A model generated the notes under the pieces. The model did no database searches, was not told the DNA's origin, and was given only the letters and a program-made list of their open reading frames with translations. 64,000 nt of DNA from Paramarasmius palmivorus. Lineage: Eukaryota; Basidiomycota; Agaricomycetes; Agaricales; Marasmiaceae. Made by a program: the position numbers and the translations under genes. Numbering within the stretch: position 1 is the stretch's first letter; each line of letters opens with the position of its first letter. Shown here piece by piece: positions 24,326 through 36,113 of this stretch. The stretch spans positions 1 through 64,000 of the forward strand of contig JAYKXP010000064.1 in NCBI GenBank assembly GCA_037176845.1, read 5' to 3'.

Positions 24326-26085
24326 TGCGAATCGCGTTGTAATCCGTAGTGGCTGGTCCTGTTGCTAAGGGAGGGGGCTCACCGATGTATGCCTTACAGA
24401 TGCTCTCTGCGACATATCAAAAAGGGCAGATAACATTAAATCAGTGAGTGTGAAAATACAAAGCGAAGGAAGGAGAGCTCACTGTGACATGCTATCTAGT
24501 GTATAATTGCCTTGCGGTCTAGCTAGACAATCGCTGAGGCTGTCAAAACGGCATGTATAACAGTAACTATCTGCCTTCGGTCTAGCTAGACACTCCTGGT
24601 TTCGATGATAGGTCCCTGCGCCGGATGATTGAAATAAGCCATCTACCTTGTGGTCTAGCTAGACTAGCTTCGATGATAGTTCCGCACCGGATGATTGATG
24701 GATATTAATGGGTTGTCGTCAAGGTGTCGTCTAGCCAGCGAGTCCTTGTGGTCTAGCTAGACGGCGGGAAGACGTCAAGAAGAGAGCTCGGAGAAGCATT
24801 TGTTGATAAGTCCGACGCCGGATGATTGAAATATGATTGAAATGAGCCATCTACCTTGTGGTCTAGCTAGACGCTCCTAGCTTCGATAACAGTTCTGCGC
24901 TGGAGGGTTGATGGATACTAATGAATATTCCAGTTGTCGTCAAGGTGTCGTCTAGCCAGTGAGTCCTTGTGGTCTAGCTAGACGTCAAAGAAGAGAAGCA
25001 TTTGTCACCTTGTCACAGTGTCACACTCCTGATTACAACCACGACCACGATGCAAAGCCCCGTTTCTGGACAAAGCTTATTTCTCCCTATAAAGGTCACT
25101 CCTCTACTTCCTTTCTTGGTGCTCCTTCATATGAACCGCCATCACCACCTTTCCAGTCTCATAGGGAATCGACAGTATGCAACGTGTTGTGTATTTGAAA
25201 GGTATTCTTCAGTTCTACGTGGTACATCCAACGACCTCACCTAGTTATAGAAAAGCTTCCTCAGAAGCAATCACCCGCCTTCGATGTACCCATTGACGGT
25301 CACGAGAGTGATGAAGAGGTCCGTACTGACGAGGTGCGTAGTTGTCAAATAACTGATTTCCAGCTCCTAATGCTCTTTGATAGGAATGCGGTCATCGAAC
25401 TGATGATGGAATCTCAACTGATGAAGACGAAGACGATCCTTCTCCCAACACTGGATCTTTTCAACTAGCAGCCGTAACTATAGCTACAACCCCCGACCTA
25501 GTTAGCAGCGCTCAGAACAGCACGCTGGCTTCCCCGGCTTCAACTGCAGCACCTTTAGTCGCAATCTGTCCAGTAACAACAGGTGAATATCCTGTTGCAG
25601 AGGCCACCATTGGTATGGAGAAGCTGCGACTTAGAGAGCATGGTATTAAGCACCCTGGGCCTGTAAGTTTGAAGCATCCTAGATATTCACTACAATACTA
25701 ACAGCTTCGTCAAGGCAACCTCGCTTACTGATGCCTCCAACAAATCCCCGGGCATGGTCCATTCGAGCCCAGCAGACGACAACGCCAATACCGAACGGTA
25801 TTGGGCCAGTATAGCTTCCTCACACCAGCCCAAGTGTATCCATTAGCATACTATTCTTGTTCTACCATGTAATTCAATGAAAAATGCTGTTCCGCTGTTC
25901 ACTCAGCCAAATGACCCAAATAATGACGGAACTCATCTCAATCAAAATTCAAAAAGTCACTTGCGTCGTGCGGTCTAGCTAGACGGGAGCGAATAACGAC
26001 CTCATCTACAGCTGAGTCAAGATGAAACGACAGTGGCTTAAAAGCAACTTGAAAGTCACGAGCGCTGTGTGGTCTAGTTAGACGG
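23842..26085. repeat. Left subterminal array of the palindrome GTCTAGCTAGAC
   Basis: About a dozen copies or one-mismatch variants, for example near 23842, 24107, 24208, 24295, 24512, 24578, 24651, 24751, 24860, 24970, 25972 and 26071. Spacing is irregular (65-220 bp, then wider). Each is its own reverse complement. Short flanking modules also repeat, such as GATTGATGGAT and GTCGTCTAGCCAG. Such arrays are the usual shape of transposase binding sites at the ends of large elements. Confidence 0.85.
25250..25732 (+). CDS. Small acidic open frame in the left end of element 1
   Basis: An open frame contains KLPQKQSPAFDVPIDGHESDEE. A 50-bp intron (about 25335-25384) joins RTDE to ECGHRTDDGISTDEDEDD. 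The Ala/Thr/Pro-rich continuation ends with KHPGP, and a last exon stops at about 25732. The start is uncertain; an upstream ATG near 25049 might connect through further introns. No family recognised. The composition is like that of a disordered protein. Confidence 0.35.
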
Positions 26086-26148
26086 GTTCAGGCAACAATC
26101 AGATTGGTCTTGTTTCTAGGTAAACTTATTACAGCCGCTTTGATATGT

Positions 26149-28709
26149 TTACACGCTCATACCCCGGTTGGGGCGTTTAACACCCTTCTCACCCTGGGAG
26201 AGTATGTCCACGGAGTATGCCATCAAGGCGTCCTCCTCCGTTTGTCGTTTTCGCTTCTTGGAAGGCGGCTTCACAGGAGCGGGAGCGGGAGAATCTGCAA
26301 AAAAAATTCAATGAGCCTCGTATTCGGTACAGAAAGATAGCCACAACATACTGCCGGCATGAAGCGTGTTATACAAACTACTGCCAGCCATCGGCGCTTG
26401 AGGGTCAGGTACTGGTGCCGGGAGCTGAACACTTGTCGCACCGACACCACTGAAGTCCCACCCGAAGCTGTCATCATCGACAGTGAAATCTCCTTGAATG
26501 CCGGAATAATCGAACATTCCGTACCCGTTCTGACTGGCACTGCTGTAAGAAAGTTGCTGAGGCTCAGCATACATTCCTGGAGGCGGCATAGACGTCATGT
26601 CGGGGAAAAACCAATCGCTGCTGGGTTGAGGGGTAGGTAGACGCATCATACTGGGTTGAGGGGTAGGTAGACGCATCGTGCTGGGTTGAGGTGTAGGTAG
26701 ACGCATCATACTGGGTTGAGGGGTAGGTAGACGCATCATACTGGGTTGAGGGGTAGGTAGACGCATCGTGCTGGGTTGAGGTGTAGGTAGACGCATCATA
26801 CTGGGTTGAGGGGTAGGTAGACGCATCGTGCTGGGTTGAGGTGTAGGTAGACGCATCTGAGAACCCGATATACTACCCCGCGGAGTAGGGAGTCGCAGGG
26901 GAACCGAACTAGGACATGCTTGTGGGGTAGGAAGTCGCAATTGAGTTGGTATCGGGGCAGCAACGTGTGGTTGTAAAGGGAGCCGAGATGAAAACGGAGC
27001 TGGAGCTGGAGCTGGGGTGCCAAGTCGTAGACCTGATTGTACTGGAATCGACACTGGAGCTAGAATAGAAGGTAGACAGACATTAGTAATCCATGATAAT
27101 ACTACTCATTAGGCATACCTGCACGTCCGATTGAAGGGCTCAGCCTGTGTACCGAAACAGGATTATTAACCTGGTTCCTACATCCTTCTGGAGACCTGGT
27201 GGTGGGCAGCTGCGAGCTTGGAGCAGTGTGAGTCCCTTGCTGAGAAATTTGAGATGTCGGAACCTGAGATGCCGGAGGTTGAATAGTCTGTACAGGACTG
27301 GGAGCTTGCACAGAGCTTGGATGGATGTGTGTGCCTTGGTGAGAAGGTTGAGATGCTGGAAGCTGTACAGGAGCGGCAGTGGAAGTGGAAGCAGATGCCA
27401 CGTTGCCTGGTACGGCGTTCTCCAGGGCCGGGCAGATCACGGGATTTACCGCCGGCTTGAAGATCACGCCATCATACGAAGAGAATCGCTCCCAACCAGG
27501 TTGCTGATCTGATTCCTCGACGGAACCATGATCACCTACATCCGCTGCCTGGCTTGTACCTCTCTTGAAGACCCGGCTCTCGCATTCGGACTTGACTGTT
27601 GTCAGGATGAGTATTTTCTGCCTCATCATAAGAAGATTCAGATACTCACGGAAGACGTGTTTCGCAAACTCGGTGCAGTGCTCGTGTATCTCTTTGCACT
27701 TGTCTGGATTGAATGTTTGAAAAGAGTCATTTGTCTGAGAAGTCGGTACGATGGATGTGATGCTAGTCCTGGTGAGCTGAACATAGAGTGGTGATTATGG
27801 CCATTGCTTACCTCTCTGTCTTAACAACTCCGTCATCCCTGGGACCCGCCGCGAATATGATTACCGCCACACCGAAATGCATCGCTATGGCATCTGCGGT
27901 AGCGGCGATAACGGTCTTGGATCGTAACCAGGCACTATAAGGACGACAATCAAAACTATCGAACAAATGAAACTTGTGGCGACTTACTCGGAAAAGTCTT
28001 CGGCTGAACCGTTCCATTTTCCACGATCTGAATACTTCAGTAAGTCCCTGGCATATGTTTGCGAGTTCTCCTCTTTGAGTGAGCGAATGAAATCTTCCTC
28101 TTCCATCTCCATCTTCGTCTTAGAGAACTTGTTGATTTCACTTAGCTTGTGCTCAGCCGATATCATGGTCTTCGCTCCACCGTTCCAATAATTGTCAAAA
28201 TCGTTCTTCACTCGATCCTGATAATGCATCTCTTGATAGTACTGCAAATCCGACTTCTTCCGAGGAACATCCTCCCTTAGGTTGCGAACAGTCTTCGATA
28301 TCATCGACATCAGCTTCTCGTCGGATTTCACATGCTTGAGTCGAAAGTGGTAGTTTGCGAAGTTTATGATCCTCTATACCGTACGGTGAGCACATTTTAT
28401 CACGATTACAAGATCACGTACCTTTTTGAGCTTTTTCTTGTAGTTTATACGACGTTTCATCTCTACTCCACGAGGAGTCCCTTCGGCGAATGTGTTGATA
28501 TCGGGGGGTGCATAGCTGACCTCCGGATCTAGGACGTCTTCTGGTTCATGGTCGTAACCCCATGTCTCGACGAACTCTGCGGTTGCCTGGTTGTACATGG
28601 AAGACCTATTCTTGTGGAACATCTCCTCATAGCGCTCGAGCATCTTGAGTTTCTCTCCTTTTGGCCACGACCTTGAGTTTGCTCCGCCTGAGCTTTTCTT
28701 CTTTGTCAT
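26149..28709 (-). CDS. KDZ-associated HMG-like protein, element 1 version
   Basis: Multi-exon gene. The first exon (MTKKKSSGGANSRSWPKGEK) is basic. The next has NFANYHFRLKHVKSDEK and a charged helical region (KSDLQYYQEMHYQDRVKNDF). A following segment, DAIAMHFGVAVIIFAAGPRDD, aligns with DGIVATTGMHCTLLVGGPEP of the corresponding gene in the second cluster; both are followed by a short conserved block near a V/Y-rich motif. The C-terminal half is Pro/Ser/Gln-rich and includes eight copies of RLPTPQPS. The gene ends with a nuclear-localisation-like KKRKRQ stretch. The family occurs beside KDZ transposases in Agaricomycetes and the folded part is HMG-box-like at best. Proposed role: DNA or chromatin binding during transposition (inference). 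Confidence 0.62.
26621..26860 (-). repeat. 30-bp minisatellite, eight units, in coding sequence
   Basis: Eight near-identical 30-bp units encode RLPTPQPS plus two variable residues (TM or MM). Unit differences are one or two bases, so the array is recent. More degenerate LRLPTP units lie upstream in the same protein (26860-26960). Confidence 0.92.
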
Positions 28710-30062
28710 CGCGTCGATAATCTGTGTTAGGATGATCAGCTTTATGACAACAAGGTATCAAGACGCGTCGAATCACGAGGCACATTTTTTTACGCGTCAA
28801 AACAAAAAATACACCAACTCACTTATTGATTGGCAGACGTTTTTAACAATTGCGTCCTCTAGCGCCTATCAAAAGTGGTGAGTGCGTTGGAAAGAATGTA
28901 TTCAGTCAACAAGCTCACTTTATGCCGTCGCGTTCGCGTTTGCTGATAAAAATAGGAAGCAGTGAGCAAATGAAAGGACGCGTCGCGTGTGTAGAGGCTG
29001 ATGACTGACCAGATCTTTTAGGTGGCAAGATGTGTAGTCCCTATGATTGCCTGAGACGGACAAGGTGGGAGTACTGTAGTAGTAGCTGGTCAAGTAGGTA
29101 GAAGATGAGTGAGTGAACTGTACTTTGCAGTAATTTGCAACAGTTTCTGTGCTAGATTATTTTGGGGTGACTTTGCATCCGAATCCAAGGCCAAATGGTT
29201 GATGACTTGCCAAACTAGTCAACGAATAAATTGGCCGCTTGATTTTACGCTCCTTAGGGAAGCTACAAAACGTCTTTGTGAAAGTATGCGATTTTCTCGC
29301 AGGTGGCTGAAACGCGTGCGACTTCCATATCTAGTCAACGATTGAATTAACCACTTGATTTTACCTCCTTAGCGAAGCTACAAAACACGTCTTTGGGCCA
29401 GTAAGTATGCGATTTTCTCGCAAGTGGCTGAAACGCTTGCCACTTCCGTGACTCCGCCGTCTCCTTCTGCGTGTCATCTAAGCTTTTTATTCTCGTCGCC
29501 ATATTTCAACGACCGAGGCTGACTGTTCATACAACACAATAAAGTCATGATCGTATAGATGTCCCATATGATAGATTTACCAAATGATTCATGACTCGGA
29601 TGAGTAGAGGATTGGTAGAAATAAGGAATCCTTGAAGTCACTAATGGTTCCTCGAGGCGGAAAAACCTATCTAGACAACGCCACTGTATGACCGCAATAT
29701 TATGTATTGCGTCAACTGTAATGGTTCCTCGAGGCGGAACACGGTCTAGACGACGCCACTGTATTACCGCAATATTATGCATTGCGTCAACTGTGTGGCG
29801 CTGACCCCAATAGTACTACGGCGTACTGAGCCTCTTTTGTGCAGACATTCTTTGTAACGAAGAAGCAGCGGAACGCCGCTGGAGCACTTGCATCTGAGAT
29901 TTATGCTTTGATCTTTATCTTGCGCCATGTTTTTTTTTGTTGAACGGTTGAACGTTCAGGTTCAAGTTGCACAAAAACAATACACGACATACAGACAGCA
30001 TACAAACGACGTACAGACGACATACAGACACGACATACAGACAACAAAGACAGATTTGCTAC
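28710..30062. repeat. Gene-free spacer with two tandem duplications
   Basis: 29216-29330 and 29331-29443 are adjacent copies (about 115 bp) sharing CTAGTCAACGA, the CTTGATTTTAC segment and TATGCGATTTTCTCGCA. 29642-29718 and 29719-29795 are adjacent 77-bp copies sharing TAATGGTTCCTCGAGGCGGA and ACCGCAATATTATG. Near 29980-30050 is a run of imperfect ACGACATACAGAC units. No supported gene. Confidence 0.8.
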
Positions 30063-30796
30063 TCAATCGTACCTCCCGGAATCATGACCATAACCACATG
30101 CGGTGCATTGGCCCATCGAGGAATCCCAGTTACGACGTTTCTCCAGGCCGCAACCAGGGCAAGGGTTCCTGGGAGTGGGATTTGCCGCTTCGATCTCATT
30201 TTCCCGTTTGAAGCGGGATGGGAGTTGTTCCATGGCGTTTTGATGAGCCAGAATGTGCTGAGACCTGACGGCTGCCTCCCATTGCGGGGTCCCGACATCC
30301 TCATCGGCAATGTCTACATCGTCCGGGTTGAGGACCATGTTGAGGAGGTAGCTGATGATAGCTAAAGATCGTTTAGATATGGCACAAGTAAATAGAATGA
30401 ACTTTGTCACATACCAGGGGTGAACAGCGGCTCCAAGACCTCAACCAGGCATTCGCGTTGGTTCCTTGAAAACTCCTTGAAGATACGCCGATTGTATGGA
30501 AGCATCGAGGCTGGACATTGGTAGTTAGTATCTTGCCGATGCAGAAAGACATGTTGCTTACCGTAGTCATCTGAGCACACAATGTTCGCAACGTGCTCTA
30601 CCTCGACTCTGGCCTTATCGTCCTCCACGGCAAGCAGAGCTCGGTTGGCCCTGTGAGTGTCGTTGATGAGGTGTTCAAGCCCATCTTCCTCTAGAGCAAA
30701 GCCACAACTGCCGATCGGGTCCTGGCCACTAGAAAAGCCACAGATGTGATTGTTTGGGTTGTTGGGAGGGACGTTGTTGGCAGCGGGGGCATTCAT
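30063..30796 (-). CDS. Small protein with C-terminal zinc ribbon (element 1 cargo)
   Basis: Three exons. MNAPAANNVPPNNPNNHICG leads through a charged helix (HRANRALLAVEDDKARVEVEH). A 51-bp intron joins DDYA to SMLPYNRRIFKEFSRNQREC, and a 52-bp intron leads to AIISYLLNMVLNPDDVD. The last exon carries CPGCGLEKRRNWDSSMGQC-x-x-CGYG, two CxxC pairs of a zinc ribbon. About 200 aa. No precise family is recognised; nucleic-acid or protein binding is a reasonable guess from the ribbon only. Confidence 0.6.
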
Positions 30797-30956
30797 CGCA
30801 AAAGGCAGGAAGAAAGTTACTTATCCAACATCCCTGCAAGGCTCAAGTATATGTACGACCTGCTTTGGCGATGCTTTGGATTCGTTTGGGGCCATAGTTT
30901 ATTTGACAGGTCACATCGATTCATTTTTCATCAATACGGGTAGGATACAAGCTTAT

Positions 30957-31508
30957 TAGTCACTGAAAAGGGGTTGCACACGCCCTGTAGTACCGAAGCA
31001 AGCTTTCACGGGGGAGTCGACTACTATCGCAGGAAAAGAAAAAGACTGCTCCGGCCATTTACCGGCTGGAGAAGGAGGAGGGGTCTTTGGGTGCCAGTTT
31101 CGTTCAAGCTTTTTCAAGCCAATCAGCCCACCCAACTTCCAATCATAATAGCGGATAATATTCTAAAAAGTTGGTTATCAGTCGCATGTAACCACTCATG
31201 ATGATAAGACACACCTCTTGTACCCTCTTTTTCCAATAAATCTTGAGCCGCTTACGCCAAACGGACCACATTCCTGGAGCCCAGCGTCGAAGCCAAATAA
31301 GAGACAGACAGTGGACATATCTCCAAAATCGGAGGTGTGTACGATCCTGGCCGCTGTCACGGTACAGCTGATACAGCTTTGCGCGATCATCCAGGAAACG
31401 CTTTTGCTTTGGAGATAAGGCGGTGAGCGCCTTGATCATCCGCTTCTCGCCGAGGGTCAATTCCTTCTCCACACGGGATGACTGACTGGGCTCCTGACTA
31501 CTAGACAT
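30957..31508 (-). CDS. Unknown basic protein (element 1 cargo)
   Basis: Starts MSSSQEPSQSSRVEKELTLG and contains KALTALSPKQKRFLDDRAKL and a Trp/Arg-rich segment. A 51-bp intron follows RVQE, and the second exon begins NIIRYYDWKLGGLIGLKKLE and ends at TAA 30957-30959. A short stretch, GTCCACTGTC...CTCCAG (about 31278-31320), could be a further intron. No family recognised. Confidence 0.5.
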
Positions 31509-31679
31509 GATCAGTAAGTGTTTGCACGTCGAGGGTGAGACTTACACAGCAGGCATTTCGGTGGTTGGGATGAATGGCAAGACGAAGGATTTCCTGAGGC
31601 CTTATTAGTTATTTCCAGCTGTCTCGGATGTGGCGGTGGCGTTGAATTATTCCTCACCAAAGGACAATGTATGTACGTA

Positions 31680-32826
31680 TTAAGAAATCTGTAAAGGCCT
31701 AAACAGGCCATTTGCGAAGTCTTCTACTAGATCCTCCGTACTGCGTAGGCCAGTTAGGGCCATACTCCCAAGATTTGTGCGAAGATCCGTCGTACGGTCG
31801 CGTAATCTGGAAATACCGCGCTCGAGGTCATGCGGTAGTCGAAAATACACTCTTTCATGTAAGCGAATGATCCGAAGCTCGATATCCGCCAGGATGTCGT
31901 GCTTGTCGTAAAGGAGATCGTGGTAGTTGTGATCTCTGATGCTCTCTAAGTGACGGTCCAGAGCCATAGACAGAAACTCGGAGCGTTTGGGGGCTCCGAC
32001 GCTGTGGTAACATTCGCGTAGGGCCTTGACGCACGCCTCGAGCTCATCTTTCCATGGTACCTCGCAACTAAAGGGAAGTAAGAGCATGTTAGGCGATACG
32101 ATAGAATCGGCTTATACCTAGTTTCGACACGTTCACGGCCTTGGGACGTCTCACTGGCCTTGACTGAACATTTCCAGCCCTTCTCTGGACTACTTGTTTC
32201 CGTGCGTTGATTTTGTTGGCAAATAACATCGAGTGGGTCCCTAAGAACTATCATTGAGGCATAGGCTGTTGGTTGTGAAAATGGTACGCACGGTGAGCTG
32301 CGGATTGTATGCAGATCCATGGAGCTTTGAACCTGATACCGAGAGGCTGGACTTTCATGTCGTTCGAAATGCGAGTAAGGTGAAAAGGGTTTTTGGTGTA
32401 GCTCATCGCTATGAGTCAGATATGTGGTGTCGAAAACCGGAAACAGAGTATTCAAGTGCTTTGATGAGGAGGTGGAGGTGGAGGAAGACGGCGGAGGCGT
32501 TCGCAATCTGAAAAAAAAAAAAGAAGTGAGGCTGATGAATTCTCGATATAGTCTGGAAGGCGCACAGATATCTCGTATCGTCATCAACCATCTCAACCTT
32601 TGGTATATGTCCACGAGATGAGGATGAGGGGGGAGGATTGAATTTGAAAGACTTTCTTCGTTTGGCATTCACAAACTCCTTGTTCCTGAGGATAAAGGTG
32701 TTCAGTGATGACAAAAGCCAATTAATGAAGACAAGAGAGTTATCACCTAGCATAGTATCGAGCAGACTTGAGTCGGTTCGCCTCCTTCTTCTCCGCCTTT
32801 GTTTTGTAGATTCGCTTGCGTGGCAT
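31680..32826 (-). CDS. Basic MPR-x-x-IY protein (element 1 version)
   Basis: Exon 1 starts MPRKRIYKTKAEKKEANRLK and ends SARYYAR; a 62-bp intron joins NKEFVNAKRRKSF. The same layout (MPRAKIYTNKDDLKRSLRAK, SARYYRK, intron, HREKI) occurs in the second cluster at 53977, so the start and first intron are conserved. Middle exons are unclear (a T-run at 32510 and several possible introns). The last exon contains DRHLESIRDHNYHDLLYDKH and ends at 31680 with EDFANGLFRPLQIS. The basic N-terminus with R/K-x-x-SARYY spacing suggests a DNA-binding helix, but no named domain is recognised. Confidence 0.55.
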
Positions 32827-34611
32827 CTTGAGGGAAGAAGCTAGAAGCGGGCGAAAAGTGTGAGTCAATTGGGTGTCAATGAACATCTGTCTTACTGATT
32901 CCGATTACTATACATGGCTATCCTGTAAATCCTGCAGTATATGCCTTGTGAGGCTCAACACCTGAGCGGCTTTCATGCAGGTCGTGATGGGCAAGGAACA
33001 GAAACAACGATGCACGTTCCGATGCATGATGCCGAGTCGCTTCACAACCGCGGCATGTGCCTTTGGGCGCTCGAGCGTCAGTCTCCCTTAATATTTCAAT
33101 CCTTCAGTGGTCCTGTTCTAGCCTGATTATGACAGTAATCAAGACGAATTGCAGTGTAACCACACTTAAACTGACCCAGTAGGTACAACTTAAATTCACC
33201 ACGATGTGTTTCCGACTATGGTTTGTGCAAGTGCCGATCGATACATCCTGCGTTCATATGAACGACCCTTTCCTTTCATTCTTCTATGTAAGCCTGCAGG
33301 CCAGTAATTTTTTAGAGAAATCATTGGAACTGCTACATGACTACTGTATGATATCTAAGAACCTCGCTGTTGTATCAGGTAGTTATGATTTTTTTACTAG
33401 TTTTTTCGGGTACCCTCCGACTGGTGAGCGCCCAATTAGCGCTCAGACGCACATCCGTTCATTGAGCATTAACTGAGCATCTCTCAATGGATATCAATGA
33501 TATGATGAAGTTTATTGTATATATCTAGCACAGGATCTAGCATGCATCATTTAATCAATTCCGGTAGTCACATCGTGCCTGTATGTTACATATATGCCAG
33601 TACACAATGATTCAGCCTGAGTCTTTTACGATCTGATGGTCACCGAGTGTTCATCTAGTGTCCATCTAATCCTGTAATGGCGTTATACTGCACTACAAGT
33701 GCATCATTCAGAGGTATTACCTTGACGAGGAATAATGCTATCAAAAGCAATATTCAAACCTGTGCAATAGTAGTGATTAGCCACCCATCCTGTTAAGAAA
33801 GTGCGAAAGGAAGTGGCAAATACATGGTAGCGTTATGTACAACCTATTCCCCACTTCTTTCCACACCTCTCTGATAGACGGTTTTTTTTTTGGGTGATCT
33901 TTGGTATGCTTACATGTGAACTGTACAGTATGGAAGTCCCCCGCTTCCTACATCTCAGCTTATAATTTCTGTTTGTTTTATTCGGCGCGAACCAGGGACG
34001 CATTAGCGCTCAATTAGCGCTGATAACTTCCAGTATATGAGTTCTAATTCCTCTATACCAGGCTCTATACCAGGCTTGCACGGTCTTGTATGACGCGCTA
34101 TGGACACCGACTGTTATTGGGATTTTGCAACAACACACTCTAAGGTGTTATGAATGGCCCGGGTGGTGCTACGAAGTAATTCTTTGGGTGTTGACTATGG
34201 GTTCCGGGGTGGGCTTAAATGCTAGTAGTACGGAATAGCACAAGAGTTTCTCTTGCTTTCGATTTGCTTTCGCATTCTTTCGTGCTTTCCTATGCCCTCA
34301 ACACCATATGCTTTCCGTATGGCCGTTTTATGTACAACCTATTCCCGGCCTCGTTCCACACCTATTTGATGAGTGGTTTCTTGAAGGGGGTAAGCTATGA
34401 TATGAATATGTGTGAACTGTACAATATGGAAGTCCCCTGCTTCCCATAACTCGTGTTATTATTTCTGTATGTTTTATTCAGCGAGCCAAGGCATTAGCGC
34501 CCAGCTAGCGCCAGTAACGTCGTCATTGGTACACAAAATGTGTCATTGACGTCTGTGACTATCTTGGTATATATACGAAATATACTGGCAAAGAGGTACA
34601 GATTTTGCTGA
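32827..34611. other. Gene-free spacer with a 190-bp direct repeat
   Basis: AT-rich. 33828-34026 and 34323-34517 are direct copies at roughly 75-80% identity, sharing TTATGTACAACCTATTCCC, GTGAACTGTACA(G/A)TATGGA and GCATTAGCGC. A third AATTAGCGCTCAG fragment is near 33432. No supported gene; might be regulatory or a decayed insertion. Confidence 0.65.
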
Positions 34612-35346
34612 CTACTGGTCATTGTTGCTCAATCTCACGCTACAAACTCCATCCCAATCCTCAAACTTAACTGTCGGATATACAATACCATAGTCTTTAC
34701 CGTAGTTGTAGTGGTCAGCGAGGTAGTCAATTGCAATATCTAAGCACTAATGAGAACGCGAAAAGGCATATGAGAATCATCTCACCGCAGAATACTGCGC
34801 CCGTCATGCTCATGCGCATCACAAAGATCTGGTCAGTGGACCAATACTCCGCCGGCCTCAGTAGCTCGCGTATGACACCATTACGACGAATGTGCGCAAT
34901 TGCATCCTGAAAGTTTTTCCCCCTTCGACCTGTTCGTGGTGAATTAAAGAAGTTTATGGCCGTTATTCAAAGGCAGACTCACTCAATGCAAGTGTTGCTA
35001 CCTTCAGAATATATGCGGCGCGTATATCATCGAGACTGAAGGAAGAAAAGGCTTTGTGCGTGATAGGAACCAGTTCCGGGTCGAGTTGCAGCTGCGGGTA
35101 CATTTCGAAAGAGATTTCGACTACGACCAATGATAAATTAGCTGTCCCCGGGAGAGCGGTACAGTATTACTCACCAAGCTGGGAAAGTGAGCGGGCTGAA
35201 TTCAATGGTGGTGCAGTGTCGACACTAAGGGAGTTCAAGAATTCGACCTCTGTCTCGTTCATGAATTGGGGGCTAATAGTGATAGCTTCGAGGGATGGCT
35301 GATCTGCTACGGTGAGCCTTGCGAGTGCGCGAGTAAGTTCTGCCAT
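34612..35346 (-). CDS. Unknown small protein (element 1 cargo)
   Basis: Four exons with consistent phases. MAELTRALARLTVADQPSLE is followed by VEISFEMYPQLQLDPELVPI after a 54-bp intron. LKVATLALS joins RRGKNFQDAIAHIRRNGVIR after a second intron, and MTGAVFC joins DIAIDYLADHYNYGKDYG, ending TAG at 34612. About 185 aa, soluble. The segment LLRPAEYWSTDQIFVMRMS is the most structured-looking part. No family recognised. Confidence 0.58.
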
Positions 35347-35559
35347 GGTGAGGGCTGTGAGTGGGTAAGTCAAGTATGTGTAAAAAGGACCGTAAAAGGA
35401 CCTTGGATTGAAGGCCGTTATTCCTTTCTGGGACCTGTTGTGATCGTCTCTCGTCGGCAGATCGAAAAAAAAAAATTGGGGTGCCGAGGAAACCGTACAA
35501 CTTCAAAACGAGAATCTTCGACGAGGGGCGTTTCCAGGATAACTGGACCAAATCGTCAA

Positions 35560-36080
35560 CACATGGTGTGCTAGTGGCGTTCAAAGAGTGCGGAAGTGCC
35601 ACTCGAGTCGTCTTGATCAGAGAAAAAACTGTATAACCTCAAGGAAAGCTTCTGTTTGGCGGCGTTTAGCGATCTGAACGTGCTGCAAAACTGCCGAGTC
35701 GACCTACAAAACCTTGATTGAGAGTGCTTCTGTTTGGCGGCGTTAAGTATTGAATAAGCGGTAGAATAATGAATCAACGTACAACCTGGCGCCAAGGGCG
35801 GAAGTGTCACACGAACCTTTGTGTTTGGCTGTCTGACTTCCAAGTGAAGGCTGAAACGCAAAGGACCACGATTAAGGGTGCTTCTGTTTAGCGGCGTTAG
35901 GTGAGTATTGAATACAAAGTAGAACCATAGATGGATCTACGAACTAGTGGCCAGCGCGGAAAACCCACTCGGATCCTCTTGGATCCTTTTGTTTCTGTCT
36001 GACTTCGAAGTGATGGCCTAAAACGATGGGTCTAGAATGGCGGACCAAAGATATGACGTTCACGGGAATGCTTCTTTCAT
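35560..36080. repeat. Degenerate tandem repeat (units about 85-155 bp)
   Basis: The core GCTTCTGTTTGGCGGCGTTA recurs near 35647, 35728 and (as TTTAGCGG) 35880. Each is followed by a TGAATAAG/TGAATACA-like segment and a GTCTGACTTCCAAGTGA/GTCTGACTTCGAAGTGA block. It lies between two cargo genes and is not coding. Confidence 0.6.
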
Positions 36081-36113
36081 TGAGTCGGTGCTTTTACAAA
36101 AAAGACTACAATA

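Noticed and set aside
26621..26860. Eight regularly spaced 30-bp repeats, superficially CRISPR-like
   Set aside because: No spacers: the units are contiguous and in frame with a coding exon, and the genome is eukaryotic.
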